Assembly (NCBI RefSeq): GCF_040807025.1 | Contig: NC_090942.1 | Coordinates: forward strand, 38,580,911 to 38,644,910 | Direction of reading: 5' to 3' | Source of the DNA: Struthio camelus | Lineage: Eukaryota; Chordata; Aves; Struthioniformes; Struthionidae | DNA length: 64,000 nt | In this document: positions 1-11,706 of the stretch, in pieces | Position numbering within the stretch: the first letter of the stretch is position 1 | Layout: each line of letters begins with the position of its first letter | Program-made: the position numbers and the translations under genes | Notes under the pieces: generated by a model | What the model saw: only the letters and a program-made list of their open reading frames with translations | What the model was told of the DNA's origin: nothing | Database searches by the model: none

Positions 1-442
1 ATAATCTGTGCATATGTTAGAACGCATGTGAGCTAATGAAGTACTGCTGAGTTTTGATTAAGTGTACCGGGTTTAGACAGAAGAAAACATGTATTTGTGT
101 TTTAAAAAAAAAAAAGAGAGAGAGAGAGAAAAAGTCAGTGTGCCCCCTCACCTTAGAGTGTATTAAAGACCAGAAAGCAAACAAAACATTAAAATCATTA
201 AAAGGAATGGATTATAGCCTGAAAGGGTTGTTTTGTATCCTGGGGGAAGCTTTCCAAAAATATGAGATCTGTGCAGAAAAACTATTTTTGCACAGTTGAA
301 CAATATTTGCACAGTATTTTGAAGTTGAAACGTATCTTCCAGGGTGGTATTTTTCTGATATGCAATAGTGTAAAAGTACAGAAACATCTTAAAATGCAGG
401 TTTAAATTACAAGCTCATTTGTAATCTGTTTAAGGTGCACAG
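1..442 (+). other. XPOT: XPOT intron (3' part)
   Basis: This stretch lies upstream of the first recognisable XPOT exon and carries no coding similarity that I can see. It holds an A-rich and GA-rich run around 104-135. It ends in a modest pyrimidine tract before the acceptor at 441-442. Confidence 0.6.
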
Positions 443-551
443 AATGTGGAGCGAGTATTGTTCACTGTCATTCAAGGAGCAGTGGATTACCCGGATCCTA
501 TTGCACAGAAAACTTGTTTTATTATTCTTTCTAAGTTAGTGGAGCTTTGGG
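443..551 (+). CDS. XPOT: XPOT exon, DYPDPIAQKTC segment
   Basis: The exon reads from aat at 443 and ends in phase 1 inside the Trp-Gly pair, before donor gtaaga at 552. The encoded helix pair (VERVLFTVIQ...CFIILSKLVELW) fits a C-terminal HEAT repeat. An AG eight bases upstream is an alternative acceptor. Confidence 0.9.
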
Positions 552-3500
552 GTAAGACTGTCTTCTAATAATTCCTTTTTTAGCTGCTACTAATCATGAG
601 AAAGAATAAAATAAGGAACGTTATTTTTCTTTTCAGGAGGCAAAGATGGACCAGTAGGTTTTGCAGACTTTGTCTACAAGCACATTGTCCCTGCGTGTTT
701 CTTAGCACCTTTGAAGCAAACGTTTGATTTAGCAGATGCCCAGACAGTATTGGTGTGTATTACAGAATTTTTACTTTCATTTGTACGGGACAGATAAATG
801 ATGTGCCCATGTGGTATCAAAGATTGGCTTGTCTCACAAACAAAAGCCCTTATTTTTTTTAATGGGGTACTAGGATGTTAATTTTTGGAAGTGTGACACT
901 GTATTCTGTAGCTTATCTATGGCTAAAGTCAAGCTAGAGAATTGCAGATTTGACTGTTTAGCATTGACCGGTATTATTTATGAATTAATTTCAGGGAAAG
1001 CAAGCAAATGCAGGTGGCCGTTCTGTAGTTGGGTTCGGCTGTGACAGATTGTTCTGGTTAGAGCGGGGCGAAAACTGGAAGCAATGGTTGAATTTCAGTT
1101 AGCATTGTGTGAGGGAAAAGGAGGCGATGACGACTTGAACTAGCCCTCGTTTAGGGCCTTGTTAGCAGCTTAAGATTTAAATACTTAACCAAAAGGCTAA
1201 CTGAACAGTCTAACGTTATGTATTACGTTACAGGCTTTATCAGAATGTGCAGTGACGTTAAAAACGATTCATCTCAAAAGGGTAAGCTTCATAATACTTA
1301 GCAGGGAATAACTCTTACAGGCTTCTATAGTGCTTTTATCAATTTCTAGAAATACTTATATAAAAATAGAATAGTAATTCAGTCTCTAAGTTAAGAGGAT
1401 GGCTATAATACTGTGCAGGAATATAGAATCCAAACTCTTGACAGTTCACAGGAAAATATGGTCACTGGATTGTTACTGAATTTAGTTGAAGAATTGTCAT
1501 TCTGCTTTTCGGTATAGTACTTTAACTGATGTAAAAGAGCAATTAGAGAGGTACTCTGTAGTACTTCTGCAAAAAAAAAAAAAGGTATCTTTCAGTATCT
1601 AAGAGATTTGATTGAGAAATATTTAGGGGAAAAAGGAATTTTGCATTTGTTAACAACTAACATTTTAGCATATTTCCAATTTAATGGGAAATCATGCAGT
1701 TTCTATGTTCCTGTTACTGTTTCTGCTACACTTTTGAAACTGCTGACTGACTTTTCTCCCTCTGTCAAATGCAAGTTAAAAAAAAAAAAAAATTGCAAAT
1801 ATAAATAGCTTAAAATTTCTATGTAAACTGGCAGAAAAGAGATTGTGTTCTAATTGAGGAGGCCACCTGAGCGTTTGCTCCTTTATGCCCAAAAGCAGCA
1901 AGAGGACAAATCCATAGGAAATAGAGCTTTGGTAAATGAAATGCTTCAAATTACAAATACTACTTTTATTAACGCTAGCAATGCAACTATAGCAGAACAA
2001 TCTGAAATCTTTTTATACCTGTCCTGTGAACTGTATACCAGTTTCCAATTCTATGGCTAACTTACACCTGAATGAAACAGTTGATTCATTTTCCTCGTGT
2101 AGAAGTATTGGGTCTTGTTTGTATACCACTGTGCAGTAAAACCTCTTGTTGTGAGAGGTATTTGATAAATGCAGATGAAGAAAACAAATACTAATATATT
2201 GGACAAAACAGATCTGTCCGCTTCTTCCAACGGTTTGGGAGTTGTGCCATTTTATGCTATTTGTCCACCTCCAATTACATAGCGTCACAAGAAACTGACT
2301 GGCTGTTTTGTAGTTCTTATTTCAGTGCTATTTCTCAAAAACCTTTTCTTCTGTGTAACAAAAGGTACTGAAATGCTGAATTCTTAATGCCAAGGTTGAG
2401 ATAAATCTTTCCCTTCACTAACAACTGAAAATAATATGAACGTTTTAGTATTTGATATGCACCCCTTCTATGTAAAATAGTCAAATAGACCATCTGTTTT
2501 CAAACTCTTCTTCTGTACCATACAATGTAAGGCTATGAGTTCCCCGAAGTATATACAAAAATATACTTGAACAAATTGTGTACTGCTTTTCCTTAGGGTC
2601 CTGAATGCATTCAGTATCTTCAGCAAGAATATCTGCCGTCTTTGCAAGTAGCTCCTGAAATAATTCAGGTAAGACTTCCTAAAAGAACACTAGGAAAATT
2701 CTAACTAGCAGAAACTTTAAATGGGAACAAAAAGTATTTAGGAAAAATTAGTCTCCTACTGCCCCTCAATAAAAGATTATTTTGATATGTAATACTAGAA
2801 TATGATTCCTTTAGTGTAAGGAGTGAAGTTACTGCAAGAATACCTTGCAGAAAAGAGTCCAGTGCACGTCTAAGCTGTATTTCTACTTAATTCATTTTAA
2901 CTTGAGGGGAAAAAGCGTCAGAATACTTACGATAAGAACTCGAAGTGACAATGTTGAATGTATTTTAAAAAAAAAAAAAGTATTAAAAAGTGTAAAAAAT
3001 AAAGGTTGTGTTCATTGCTATGGATATTCTGGCCACAGCACTGGCTCTGCTGTCAAAACGCTGTACAACTTTGTTTTTCCTCCACTTACTTCAGAGTAAT
3101 AGACAGTATGAGAGGGTTCTCGAAAGCAAAATCTTTCATACCTGACTGTTGTCTCAATGTTAAGCATAGCTAGACATATGGTAAGCTTCCTGTGTTACCA
3201 GGAAGAAATCATTAGCTGTTGACTGATAAAATTTTAATTGCACCAGATATGGAAACTGTAGTAATGAGGTTTGTTGCTTTAGGATATAATTGTACGCAAA
3301 AGACTTAAATGATAGTGCTTTTAAGTAGCATTAAAAACGTGTAAAGATCAAGTATTATTCATCTGTCCCAGTGCTGGTTTTTGATCTAAGGTTATAATTT
3401 TTTTCAACAGTAATAGACGTGTTTTGCTGTAATCTAATGCATTTTGCTGTAATCTAATGCAATTCATGTTCTGTATACTACTTTAAGTGTAAATGTTTAT

Positions 3501-4482
3501 CTGAAGTATTCAATTCAAGTCACCCAAAGTTACTGGACAAGTTTGTTTAGAATCTCCTTGATTGCAGTCCTCTTAGACAGTCCTGCTTGTCTTTATTCAA
3601 CTAAGTGTGAACTTAGTACCTTGTATTTGAAAACATAAATTTCTTTCACCCAGAATGCATTTTGTCTTCCTCTTATAGCCTGTTATGAATTTTTTAGCCA
3701 CAACATGCTGCTACTGTTGTTGTTTGTGGTGGTGTTACGCGTTAGGGAAAATAAACACACACCAATGGCTAAATAAAAGATGTTGGGTTTTTTTTGTACT
3801 CCTAACATGTCTCAGGTTGTCTTCTGCTTCTTTTAGCTATTTAGCATTTCATTATTCTCTCTTACAGGAATTCTGTCAAGCACTTCAACAGCCTGATGCT
3901 AAAGTTTTTAAAAATTACTTAAAGGTAAGGATTTTTTGTTTCTTTAAGTAATCTTTAATTCAATCTGAATTTTGTCATGTAATTCAGTCATGGTAGTGAC
4001 CTGAAAAAAAATGTAATTATTGACTGCTTTAACTTCAGACTAAAATGATTTTATAGCTTTTAGGTACTGTGAATTTCCAAGTAATACAAGTAGTTATTTG
4101 GAAAGAAGTAGCAATTAAAAAAAAAAAAAAAAAAAGGCTACATCTGAGGAATGGTCACTTGTTATCCTCAGCACCTTGTCATATCCTCAGTAGCTTTGTG
4201 TTTGTGTGGCTTATGTTGTTTGTTTAGTTGAAAGAGCAAAAAGGTGATGTTTGTACTTGCAGAGAATATGTCAATACGCTTTATTTGGAAGGTTTTGAGG
4301 AGTGTAATCAAAATAGCACAAGTCGCATCCTTGAGATCAGTGATTCAGGATGCTAAAGAAAATTAGGTGTATCTAACTGTCTTACAGTTCTGAGATTTGG
4401 ACTGTTTAAAGTGCACTTCCTCTGTCTTAAGTTGTTTTTTGTAAATTGTTAACAGGTATTCTTCCAGAGAGCGAAGCCCTAA
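443..4482 (+). CDS. XPOT: XPOT (exportin-T), 3' part, six exons
   Basis: XPOT is the karyopherin (importin-beta/HEAT-repeat family) that binds mature tRNA with RanGTP and carries it out of the nucleus. Only the last six coding exons are here: join(443..551, 637..752, 1234..1281, 2597..2668, 3868..3924, 4456..4482). They total 429 nt, 142 residues plus TAA, which is the C-terminal seventh of a protein of about 960 residues. All junctions are GT-AG and keep one frame. Recognisable segments in order are DYPDPIAQKTC, WGGKDGPVGFADFVYKHIVP, CVQYLQQEYLPSLQ, EFCQALQQPDAKVFKNYLK and a terminal FFQRAKP, all close to what I recall of mammalian exportin-T. The 5' exons lie outside the window. The first exon start has a small ambiguity: the AG at 441-442 or the AG at 433-434, which would add 8 nt. 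Confidence 0.95.
637..752 (+). CDS. XPOT: XPOT exon, GGKDGPVGFADFVYKHIVP segment
   Basis: The acceptor is ttttcttttcag. The exon completes the split Gly codon and reads through FLAPLKQTFDLADAQTVL. The donor is gtgtgt at 753. Confidence 0.93.
1234..1281 (+). CDS. XPOT: XPOT 16-codon exon, ALSECAVTLKTIHLKR
   Basis: This short exon of exactly 16 codons sits between tattacgttacag and gtaagc, phase 0 on both sides. Its upstream and downstream neighbours are also phase 0, so the frame is unbroken. Confidence 0.93.
2597..2668 (+). CDS. XPOT: XPOT 24-codon exon, GPECIQYLQQEYLPSLQ segment
   Basis: The acceptor is cttttccttag and the donor gtaaga. The exon is 72 nt, phase 0 to phase 0, and ends in VAPEIIQ. 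Confidence 0.93.
3422..3461 (+). repeat. 20-bp perfect tandem duplication in XPOT intron
   Basis: Two identical adjacent 20-bp units lie at 3422-3441 and 3442-3461 (ttttgctgtaatctaatgca). There is no mobile-element signature. Confidence 0.9.
3868..3924 (+). CDS. XPOT: XPOT 19-codon exon, EFCQALQQPDAKVFKNYLK
   Basis: The acceptor is ctcttacag and the donor gtaagg. All 19 codons match the penultimate segment of exportin-T as I recall it. Confidence 0.93.
4456..4482 (+). CDS. XPOT: XPOT terminal coding exon and stop
   Basis: The coding part has nine codons, VFFQRAKP plus TAA at 4480-4482, after acceptor gttaacag. The same exon continues as the 3' UTR. Confidence 0.92.
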   Translation, partial: VFFQRAKP

Positions 4483-5110
4483 GGGAAGTACTGGAATCTC
4501 ATGTATCTCTTTCCATAATCAGGAACTCTGGTTGTTAATTTATAAAAATGCTAACTCTTGTGCCATTCAGACTGGTCTTGTTTTCCTTTTTAAATGTTGC
4601 TTTGTGCTCACATCAGTACATGTTTTAGACTTTACATTTAAAAAAAAAAAAAGGAAAGAAACGCAAATGCCCCACTTCTGTCTCAAACATGAAGGCATGT
4701 GACAACATGAAAAACTTCCTGTATACCTACACAACACTTTTATTATGTATAGGATGATTTAAGCTTATGCTGTAACATATACAGCAATAAAATGACTTAT
4801 TTTTGAAATTAAATGTAAAAATCCCTTAGGACCATAGTAATGGTTATTAAAATGTGTACATTTTTGATACTGAGTAAAATGTTTTCATAAGACATAAAAT
4901 TCATTTGTTCATGTATGGTGACATGAAAATAAAACAATCAAAGCCATTTTTGTAGATAGTCATTTCATTGAAGTTGTCTAAATGATAAAAAATATATATA
5001 TACCTCCTATAAAACAGATTGGTTTAATAAATGATTTCATTTAAAAGTCGCATCTGGTTCTATCTTTTTTTTAAATCAAAAAATAAAACTTTATCTAGTG
5101 AAATACTAAG
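4483..5110 (+). other. XPOT: XPOT 3' UTR
   Basis: This is AT-rich noncoding sequence following the stop. Its end is set only by candidate poly(A) signals, so the true length depends on which one is used. It includes an A13 run near 4640 and a TA run near 4992. Confidence 0.65.
4786..5087 (+). terminator. XPOT: Four candidate XPOT poly(A) signals
   Basis: Canonical AATAAA hexamers stand at 4786-4791, 4928-4933, 5026-5031 and 5082-5087. The series suggests tandem alternative polyadenylation. The sequence alone does not say which is dominant. Confidence 0.6.
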
Positions 5111-8100
5111 TCTCTTTGAATCATTTTGGTTGAGTCTTCAGAAGCCACAACGTGCTGTGGTCTTTTGGCTGTTACATTTGAGCAAAACTTGGCAACTTTA
5201 CTGATCCGTGCGTGATAACAGTGGTATTGCAGTCTTGTGTGTGGAAGATCCTGGGAGAAAGAAAGAGTTGCATTCATTAAAATACTCCAGTAGCGTCAAT
5301 GATCTATACAGAGATTTTAGCAACGTGCCTGTTTGCAATTTTATGTCAACACATTTTTCGTCAGTTTTTCTTTGCTTTTCTGTTTTTTGTTGTATAACTT
5401 TTTTTTGAGAACAAAAAAAGGAGTCTTCCTATGCACAGGACTCTCAAGAATAGATGTTCATACTGACAAACTGACTTAGCTCTAGCATAATCAGATTGAG
5501 CATTTCTTCAGAGGGCATGGTGCTAGGTTCTTCGTCTACATTAAATGGAAAATAAATGGGGAGGTGGTTAAAAACGCCACCTAGGAGGGGAGACTGGTGA
5601 TCACTGTGGATACTTGCTGCCCTTCCCACCCTCCTCATTGAAGGAGGAAAGTAGAAGGTGCTTAGGAGGTGCCTTACTTTTGTTTTCCATCCTACTTCTA
5701 CCTTTACTGTTCTTTGATAGGTCAGTGTCGCTCCTCACTATTGGATTTGTGTTCCTGGCTTTTGTACACTTAAGGTTCCTTAGGTCCACTATCACTTTCA
5801 TTTTTCTCCTATAGTGGTGTAAGCCTGTGCTTCTCTGCTCTGCCCCAGCTCAGGGGGCCTGACCACTGCAGCTGTTGTGTGGTGCTCCCTGACAGAGGGG
5901 TGCCTGTGTTTAGTTCAGTCTCCTTCCCTCGCAATTATCACTGCTTTATCATGAGGAAAGGAAAACTTTCACTAATCAGACTACAAGATGAATAAAAAAG
6001 AGAGTGAAAAAAGCCCTTCCTTATTTTTTTTTTTACTATATATTAAAAACGATTTTGCTCGAGTGTCGTTGCAATGGGATGACTTAGTCTGACAGACAAC
6101 ATTTAGACTTCTGAAGGCAGGATAGTACTGCTATTTTCAGCGCTGTGCAATAACATGAAAAAGCCTACAGTTAACAATTCTGTTAGTACAATTGCCTCTG
6201 TCCTATTTGTGTAACAAAGAATAATTTAGCTGTTATCAAATCACAGTCTCGGGGGAATAATGTAAAGCCTGGCTACTGCCAAAAGGGGCTGCCCCCTCCT
6301 TCCCCATACCCACTGTCCTCACGTAGCTTCCTTTGTGCCAAATTTCATGTTCATGTCACGCTCATAATGAGCCATTCAGAAAGTTAAAGTGGCAGAAAAC
6401 TTCCCCATCAAAATGTGTCTCCTTAGCTGCCCGCCACTGTAGCGTCAGGTGAGAACAGGTATAAAGTGGAGAGCCTGTGGGTGCAGGAAGGAGCTTTCTG
6501 TGACAGCCAGCAGCCTTGCTGTATTGTAAATTGTACTCTGACCTTCCATAGATGACTAAAAGAACATCTTGTCAGATGAATGGTCACGTAGACTGTATCT
6601 TCTGAGAAACTAATTTGCCTTAGCTTGAAGGATTCAAAAAAGGTAAATACATAAACAGCGCTCGTTCTGGCTACTAGCAGATCACTCCTGTGCAATTCCC
6701 TTCAGCTGGGCAGAGATCGCGGCTCCCTAGCTGGTTATATCCCCGTTGGGTTATGTGGTGGGCATGTAGCAATTACCTAGTAACTACCTTTGCAAACAGA
6801 CAGGGTTTAGAAAGGCTACTGATGAGTTTTTAGATTTTCACTTTGAAGACATGGATTTCTACTTTTTTTCCTTTTTTTCTTTTTTTAATCTGGACTGGAC
6901 AAGATCTTTGCACTTTACTTGTTATGTCCAAAGAAAGATTTGGATGAGCACATCAACTGGCCTCTCCAGGCAAGGTGTTTAGATGTTTTTCGTAATGTGC
7001 TTGTAAACCAAGTGCAAAGCACTTTTGCGGGGTAGAAGAGGAGGGAAAAGACAAAGAGAGGAGATTAAGAGTTTAGGTTGGCATTTACACGTTTTTCTTC
7101 TTCCTCGGACAATAGATGGTCATCTGACTTGAAGTCCGTACCAAATAAAACCTTCTGCAGCTTTCCTCTATGACGTACACCCTTGTTGTGCACCTGCACT
7201 GGTCAAAATGCCCCTATCCAGACTGAAAATGCATAAGCCATCATCACAATAATAACTCTTTATCTTTTGTGCACAACATAAATTTCTACTGCAGCATAAA
7301 ATGTGCAAGTAGGAAACAGTTGCAAGTCCTTATTAAAGATACAAGGCATGGTTTGCAGATGGTATCTTTTATTTACCAGCTGGTACAGTTATTAAGGCCA
7401 GATCAGGTTTCAGGCTTATCAAGCTTGCAAGCCGTTTTCCAGGTATAAAATAGAACGAATGAATTTCAGGCAAGTAGAGGCGGGACAATTTCTCTCAGGG
7501 AGTGGTTTGTCAGAGCAGCTAAGCCATTTCAACAGCTAATTACTGTCCAGAGAGGCGGTCTGCCCCATGCCCTCTCTTGAGTCAGCCTTAGCACTTCTCT
7601 GACTCCATAACAAGACAGTATCTGGTGCAAAACTAATCTTACAAAATAGGTGAATAGCTTTTTGAAAGCTATTTAGAAAGCTCTTCAACCTTTTTTGGAG
7701 GTTTAGTTTTCCAGCCTTGAACTATCTCACCATGGAGTGATACAAGAACTACTGCTGATTTGAGGAAACGGGCTGTTCCGTGTAGCTGAGGTGGAGGAGG
7801 GAGCAAGAGCCTTTCAGGAACACTTGGCTATGGGGCCCTGTAACTGCAGTGACATAGGTCCATTGAACCTTTAATTGAGCCATTTCAGTAAGCTAAGCCA
7901 ATAGGAGACCAAAGAAAGTACAGTGAAGGAAAATAACAGAAGAAACCATTTTAAACTGATTTACTATGCTGAAACTGCTGTGAAGGGTCTGACACGCACC
8001 AGCACAAGGGAAAGAGCAGAAATTTGTGGTAGTGCAAGGAGGACAAGTGATAAAAGTCAGAAGGGATAGCGAGAAAGAGGCAGGTAGTATCTATGAAATA

Positions 8101-9896
8101 TTGTGGTGTTAGCAAATATGAGAAAAAACAAAATGCGCTAGAAAATACATTTCCGCCAAGTCAAAGATTGTTTTAAGTTCCTGGAGTATCAGAAGTGGAA
8201 AGTCAAGAGACAGAGTAATCATTCTCTGAGAAATGTTTTCTTACTCAGTGGGTTTTTCTGTTCTCGACTGATTGCTCACATTCATTCTGATCCAGACACG
8301 GGGGGCTGTACTTGTCCACAGGTTCTACTGGGCCGTGGCAGGGGATAACTCTGATTTGTTCTGAGGTGGGTATTTGTAGGTCATGTGAATTAGGCACATT
8401 GTAGGAGGACACCTACTCTGATGGTTGCGGAGACCGGTTGTCAGATTTTGCATTTGTTGCTCTAGCAAGAAAGCTTTTCCTTCTCACATTCTGTTTCTCT
8501 GTCTTTCCTTATGTTCATTGTTCTCTATATCCCAGACATTTCAAAAAATTGGTAGAAACAGGAAATTTTAATTCGATATATATATTTTTGACTAGCAGCA
8601 CTAGCCACTGTTCTACTGAATTCTCCTAGCTTGCTTCTTACCTGTGGGACAAGACAAAGAGTATAATTGGTTGACTATTTAACATACATAGATACTTTTA
8701 GACTAAAATCTTCTTGTGAGCATTTATCGTAATGTGTGAGATTTATGAACAGCTTTGGAATGAATTCTCTGGTGGCAAGCTGGAAAAAGGCAAAGACAGT
8801 AAGAGCTGTTGTACATCGTTGAATTGTTTCCCTTCCCTCCCTGAGTAACTGCAGTAGAAATGAAAAAAAGCTGAAATGATTTACAGCTATGAAAGGCAGT
8901 TCTAACTGAAGTGAAATGAACTACTTAATAAACGTGCTTATCCTGTTTCAGCTGTGATGCCCGCTAAATATTTAAATTGAGTGTAGCAGGCAATTTGACT
9001 ATAAGATGGCTCAAAAGCTTATTTTCTTTAGGTTCCTAGAAAATTAGAACATTCTTTAATGATATGAGAAATACTATGTTTAGTGAGCTTGGGAATTTTC
9101 ACCTGACTTCTCAGGAAAGTTAGCAGTGCTGCTTTTAGTAAGACTGCTGTGCAGTGAAGATGCGATTTTTTTCAATCAAAAGTTTTCAAACGTAGATAAT
9201 GCAATCTGATTTTTTTATTGGCAAGTATCTACTATCTGTAATTTCCAATACAATTATGCTAATTACCCAACTTTCTTCTGGAGCACCTATGTTCCAACAA
9301 CCTGATTTTTCTCCCAATATCCTTTTATTTTCTAAGTGCCTGGCTTTCATATCGGTACAAGAGAAGATTGTGTGCAACATGCCAGCTTTAGCTGTAATAC
9401 ACATAGCCATATTGCTAGTACGAAGAGATGCAGTAGTAAACAACCGCAGACTGCTGAATCAGTGAACAGAAATGAGAATCCAAGAGAGGCGAGGAACACC
9501 AAAAGTTGTACTAATACATTTAAAAGAACGGGGGGGAAGCCAAGCGAAAATTTCTAGAGCTCAGCTGTGATGACATTCACCTTTTTGGGGTCTGTTTTGT
9601 GAAACATTGAAAGGCGGCTAGACAAAATACTCCTTGCGTAAGGATCACTGATTAGGTTACAAATGTCATTGAAAATGGACCACATGCATGAATCATCTTT
9701 ATGGATTCAAGATGTGAGGAAAGCACGTGCCCTGGTTAAGTGCTGCGAGAAGGGCTGGCAGCCAGACCCGGGGCACAATGCTGCGGCAGTGGAAATGCTC
9801 TGTCCTTGGGTGCCAGAACACGCTTACTTAAATTACTAATACCAAACTCGGTGCATAGCATGAAATAATTCACTTTTAAGCCATATATTGAGTATT

Positions 9897-9987
9897 GACT
9901 CTGCTTTGAGCAGGAGGTTGGACTCTGCTTTGAGCAGGAGGTTGGACGAGAGACCTCCAGAGATCCCTTCCGCTCTGAAGGATTCTC
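9897..9987 (+). repeat. CR1-like 3' tail with internal 24-bp duplication
   Basis: The text 'gaggttggacgagagacctccagagatcccttcc' (split here: gaggttggacgagagacc, then tccagagatcccttcc) is the usual avian CR1 3' end. A 24-bp unit starting gactctgctttgagc is perfectly duplicated at 9897-9920 and 9921-9944. The rest of the element is absent, so this is a severely 5'-truncated copy. Confidence 0.7.
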
Positions 9988-10477
9988 ATTTCAGCACTAT
10001 TTTAGGACGGTTGGTTCCAAAAAGCATCAGCGTAGTGAGACAACGATCCGCCCGGTTTTATTCAGAAGTAGAAGCAATCTTCACACTAAGGGCATTATGC
10101 AAGCATACATTCAGCGTACAAAGAAAAGTTTATTGGTGTCTTTCGGATTTTGAGAGGGATTTTGCTAAGATCCATACCAACAATCTGATGAATATTCTTG
10201 AAGAATATAAAGCTGACTCATAGCTGTCCAGCTGATGACAAAACCCAGGCACGTATAACTGGATACAGAGGAGGGGAACGGCAGAAATAAACCATGGGAC
10301 TTCTGAGTACTGCAAGATTTTGAAAGGCGCAAGGACCGAATGCAAATGTGGCATGGAGCTCTTCCACGTGTCATACAGAAGCGTTATTAAAAAAACCTCA
10401 AATGACAATGAACAGGGAATATAAATTAACCATTTTTATTAACAGTATAAAAGGCACCAACAAAGTAAATGTATCAG

Positions 10478-10556
10478 TTTCACTAAACAGAAAATGTATA
10501 AATTTCACTAAACCGAAACAGAATTCAGTGCCTCTAACAACTGAACTAGTGAAATT
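10478..10556. promoter_or_regulatory. Repeated IRF-like TTTC/GAAA element cluster
   Basis: The 16-mer TTTCACTAAAC(A/C)GAAA occurs at 10478-10493 and again at 10503-10518, spaced 25 bp start to start. A reversed copy of AATTTCACTA lies at 10547-10556 (tagtgaaatt). GAAA half-sites facing TTTC half-sites recall IRF/ISRE half-sites, but the spacing is not the canonical GAAANNGAAA. It lies about 1 kb upstream of the proposed TBK1 first exon. Function is inferred only. Confidence 0.35.
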
Positions 10557-10682
10557 TTGGAATTCTGACAAAGCCTAAGTGGAAATAATAACAAACAAAA
10601 CCTGTAAACAAAAGGTTGGTGTCTTGTTATACATCAATTACTCAAGAAAACAAGTTTCTAAGCTTCGGGAAGATTCCAAATG

Positions 10683-10698
10683 GAAAATGAACCGAAAA
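10683..10698 (+). promoter_or_regulatory. IRF-like GAAAATGAACCGAAAA motif
   Basis: The motif reads GAAA-AT-GAA-CC-GAAA, three GAA(A) half-sites at 5-6 bp spacing, close to the IRF-family direct-repeat pattern. It lies about 750 bp upstream of TBK1 exon 1. A chance match is possible. Confidence 0.35.
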
Positions 10699-10709
10699 AG
10701 GACAGTCTT

Positions 10710-10729
10710 GGGGGGGGGGGAAGGGGGGG
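10710..10729 (+). repeat. Broken poly(G) tract
   Basis: Eleven G, two A and seven G in a row make a potential quadruplex-prone or replication-slippage tract upstream of the TBK1 CpG island. Confidence 0.8.
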
Positions 10730-11443
10730 ATTCTTTAGACCATTTTCCCTCCGTATTTATGCATAAGTAACATCATACATAACTCACAAAATTACCAGCA
10801 TCTTATAAAAGCAGCACAGGCGACTTTCCATTTATTGAAAACAGTGACATTACAGGGCTGGCCAAAAAAAAAAAAACAAAAACAAAAAAGGCAGGAGACA
10901 AAACGAAAAAGACTCTTCCAGGTTTTGAAGTGAAAAACTGAGGGCGTGAATGTATGAAAAACACCGAGATGTAATGAAAAAAGGGTGACACTGAAATTCG
11001 CCCAGCAGGCGGGAACCATCCGTTATTACCTCATGACGAAGCAGCAACGGGCCAGCACCTGACGCAGACCACCCAGCGCAGGCAAAGCCCACTCCGTCCT
11101 GCCCGGGGAAGGCAGCGAGGGAACAGAAACGAAACCGCGGCTGAACCAGTTACGCAGCAAAACAAACAAACAAAAAACCCAGAAATTCCTCCCCCGAAGC
11201 GGCTGTCTATACTGATTTTAAACACCGCACCAGCTAAAACGGCCAAAGAAGCCGTGAACCTTTTCTATAGGGCGTTTCTTCGAGGCTGATGGCGGCCTCT
11301 CTCTGCTCCCGCCTTCCCGCCGCCCGGTACCGGCAGCCTCGCCCCGCGCGGGCGGCCCTGAGCCGAGGGAGGCGCCGAGGCGCTGCCTCCCCCCGCTCGG
11401 CGCGGCGCGGCGCAGCCCGGCCCGCCTACCCCGGCGCCGCCTC

Positions 11444-11456
11444 AGGAAGCCGGAAG
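11444..11456 (+). promoter_or_regulatory. TBK1: Tandem ETS-like sites (aggaag-ccggaag)
   Basis: Two GGAA cores sit back to back, at 11445 and 11452, inside the island just before the likely transcribed region. CCGGAAG is a typical ETS/GABP core-promoter motif. Confidence 0.45.
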
Positions 11457-11706
11457 CGCCGGGAGGGCTGGGTGCGAGGAGGCTCGGTGCGTGGGGCCGG
11501 GCCGGGGGGCGCAGGGCGGGGGCCGGCTGCTGCTGCTGCTGCTCCTCGCCGTTTGGGCGAGGCGGTCGCCTTCCCCGCGGGCTGCGGTGGCGGTGGCGGT
11601 GGGGGGGGAGACTGGAGTCCGCGGCCGGGCGGCCTGTACGGGCCGGAGGGGCGCGGGCTGCGGCCCCGGCGCGCTGCCACCGGGGAGCCGCTCTGCTGCC
11701 GCCCCG
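11450..11706 (+). other. TBK1: Probable noncoding TBK1 exon 1
   Basis: Human TBK1 begins with a noncoding exon, and here the coding start lies in a separate exon 3.6 kb downstream. The best donor in the island is gtgagc at 11707, so an exon ending at 11706 is proposed. The 5' end is a guess. Other donors are possible at 11750 (gtaacg) and 12128 (gtgagg). The exon has a (CTG)5 run near 11527 and no ATG that I can see. Confidence 0.5.

Larger units (their letters stand above)
1282..3867 (+). other. XPOT: XPOT introns around the 24-codon exon
   Basis: The introns 1282-2596 and 2669-3867 are AT-rich with several poly(A) runs (1571-1583, 1777-1791, 2967-2979). Apart from the 20-bp duplication at 3422 I recognise nothing in them. 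Confidence 0.6.
5111..11039. other. XPOT-TBK1 intergenic region
   Basis: I found no gene in this stretch. Short open frames here lack splice context and family resemblance. It holds a CR1 tail at 9897, IRF-like elements at 10478-10556 and 10683, and a broken G18 run at 10710. The rest looks like unique noncoding DNA. Confidence 0.6.

Noticed and set aside
4105..4136. Poly(A) runs (here and near 1571, 21139, 31167) as retroposed gene tails
   Set aside because: They have no upstream mRNA-like sequence or target-site duplication. They are simple homopolymer runs.
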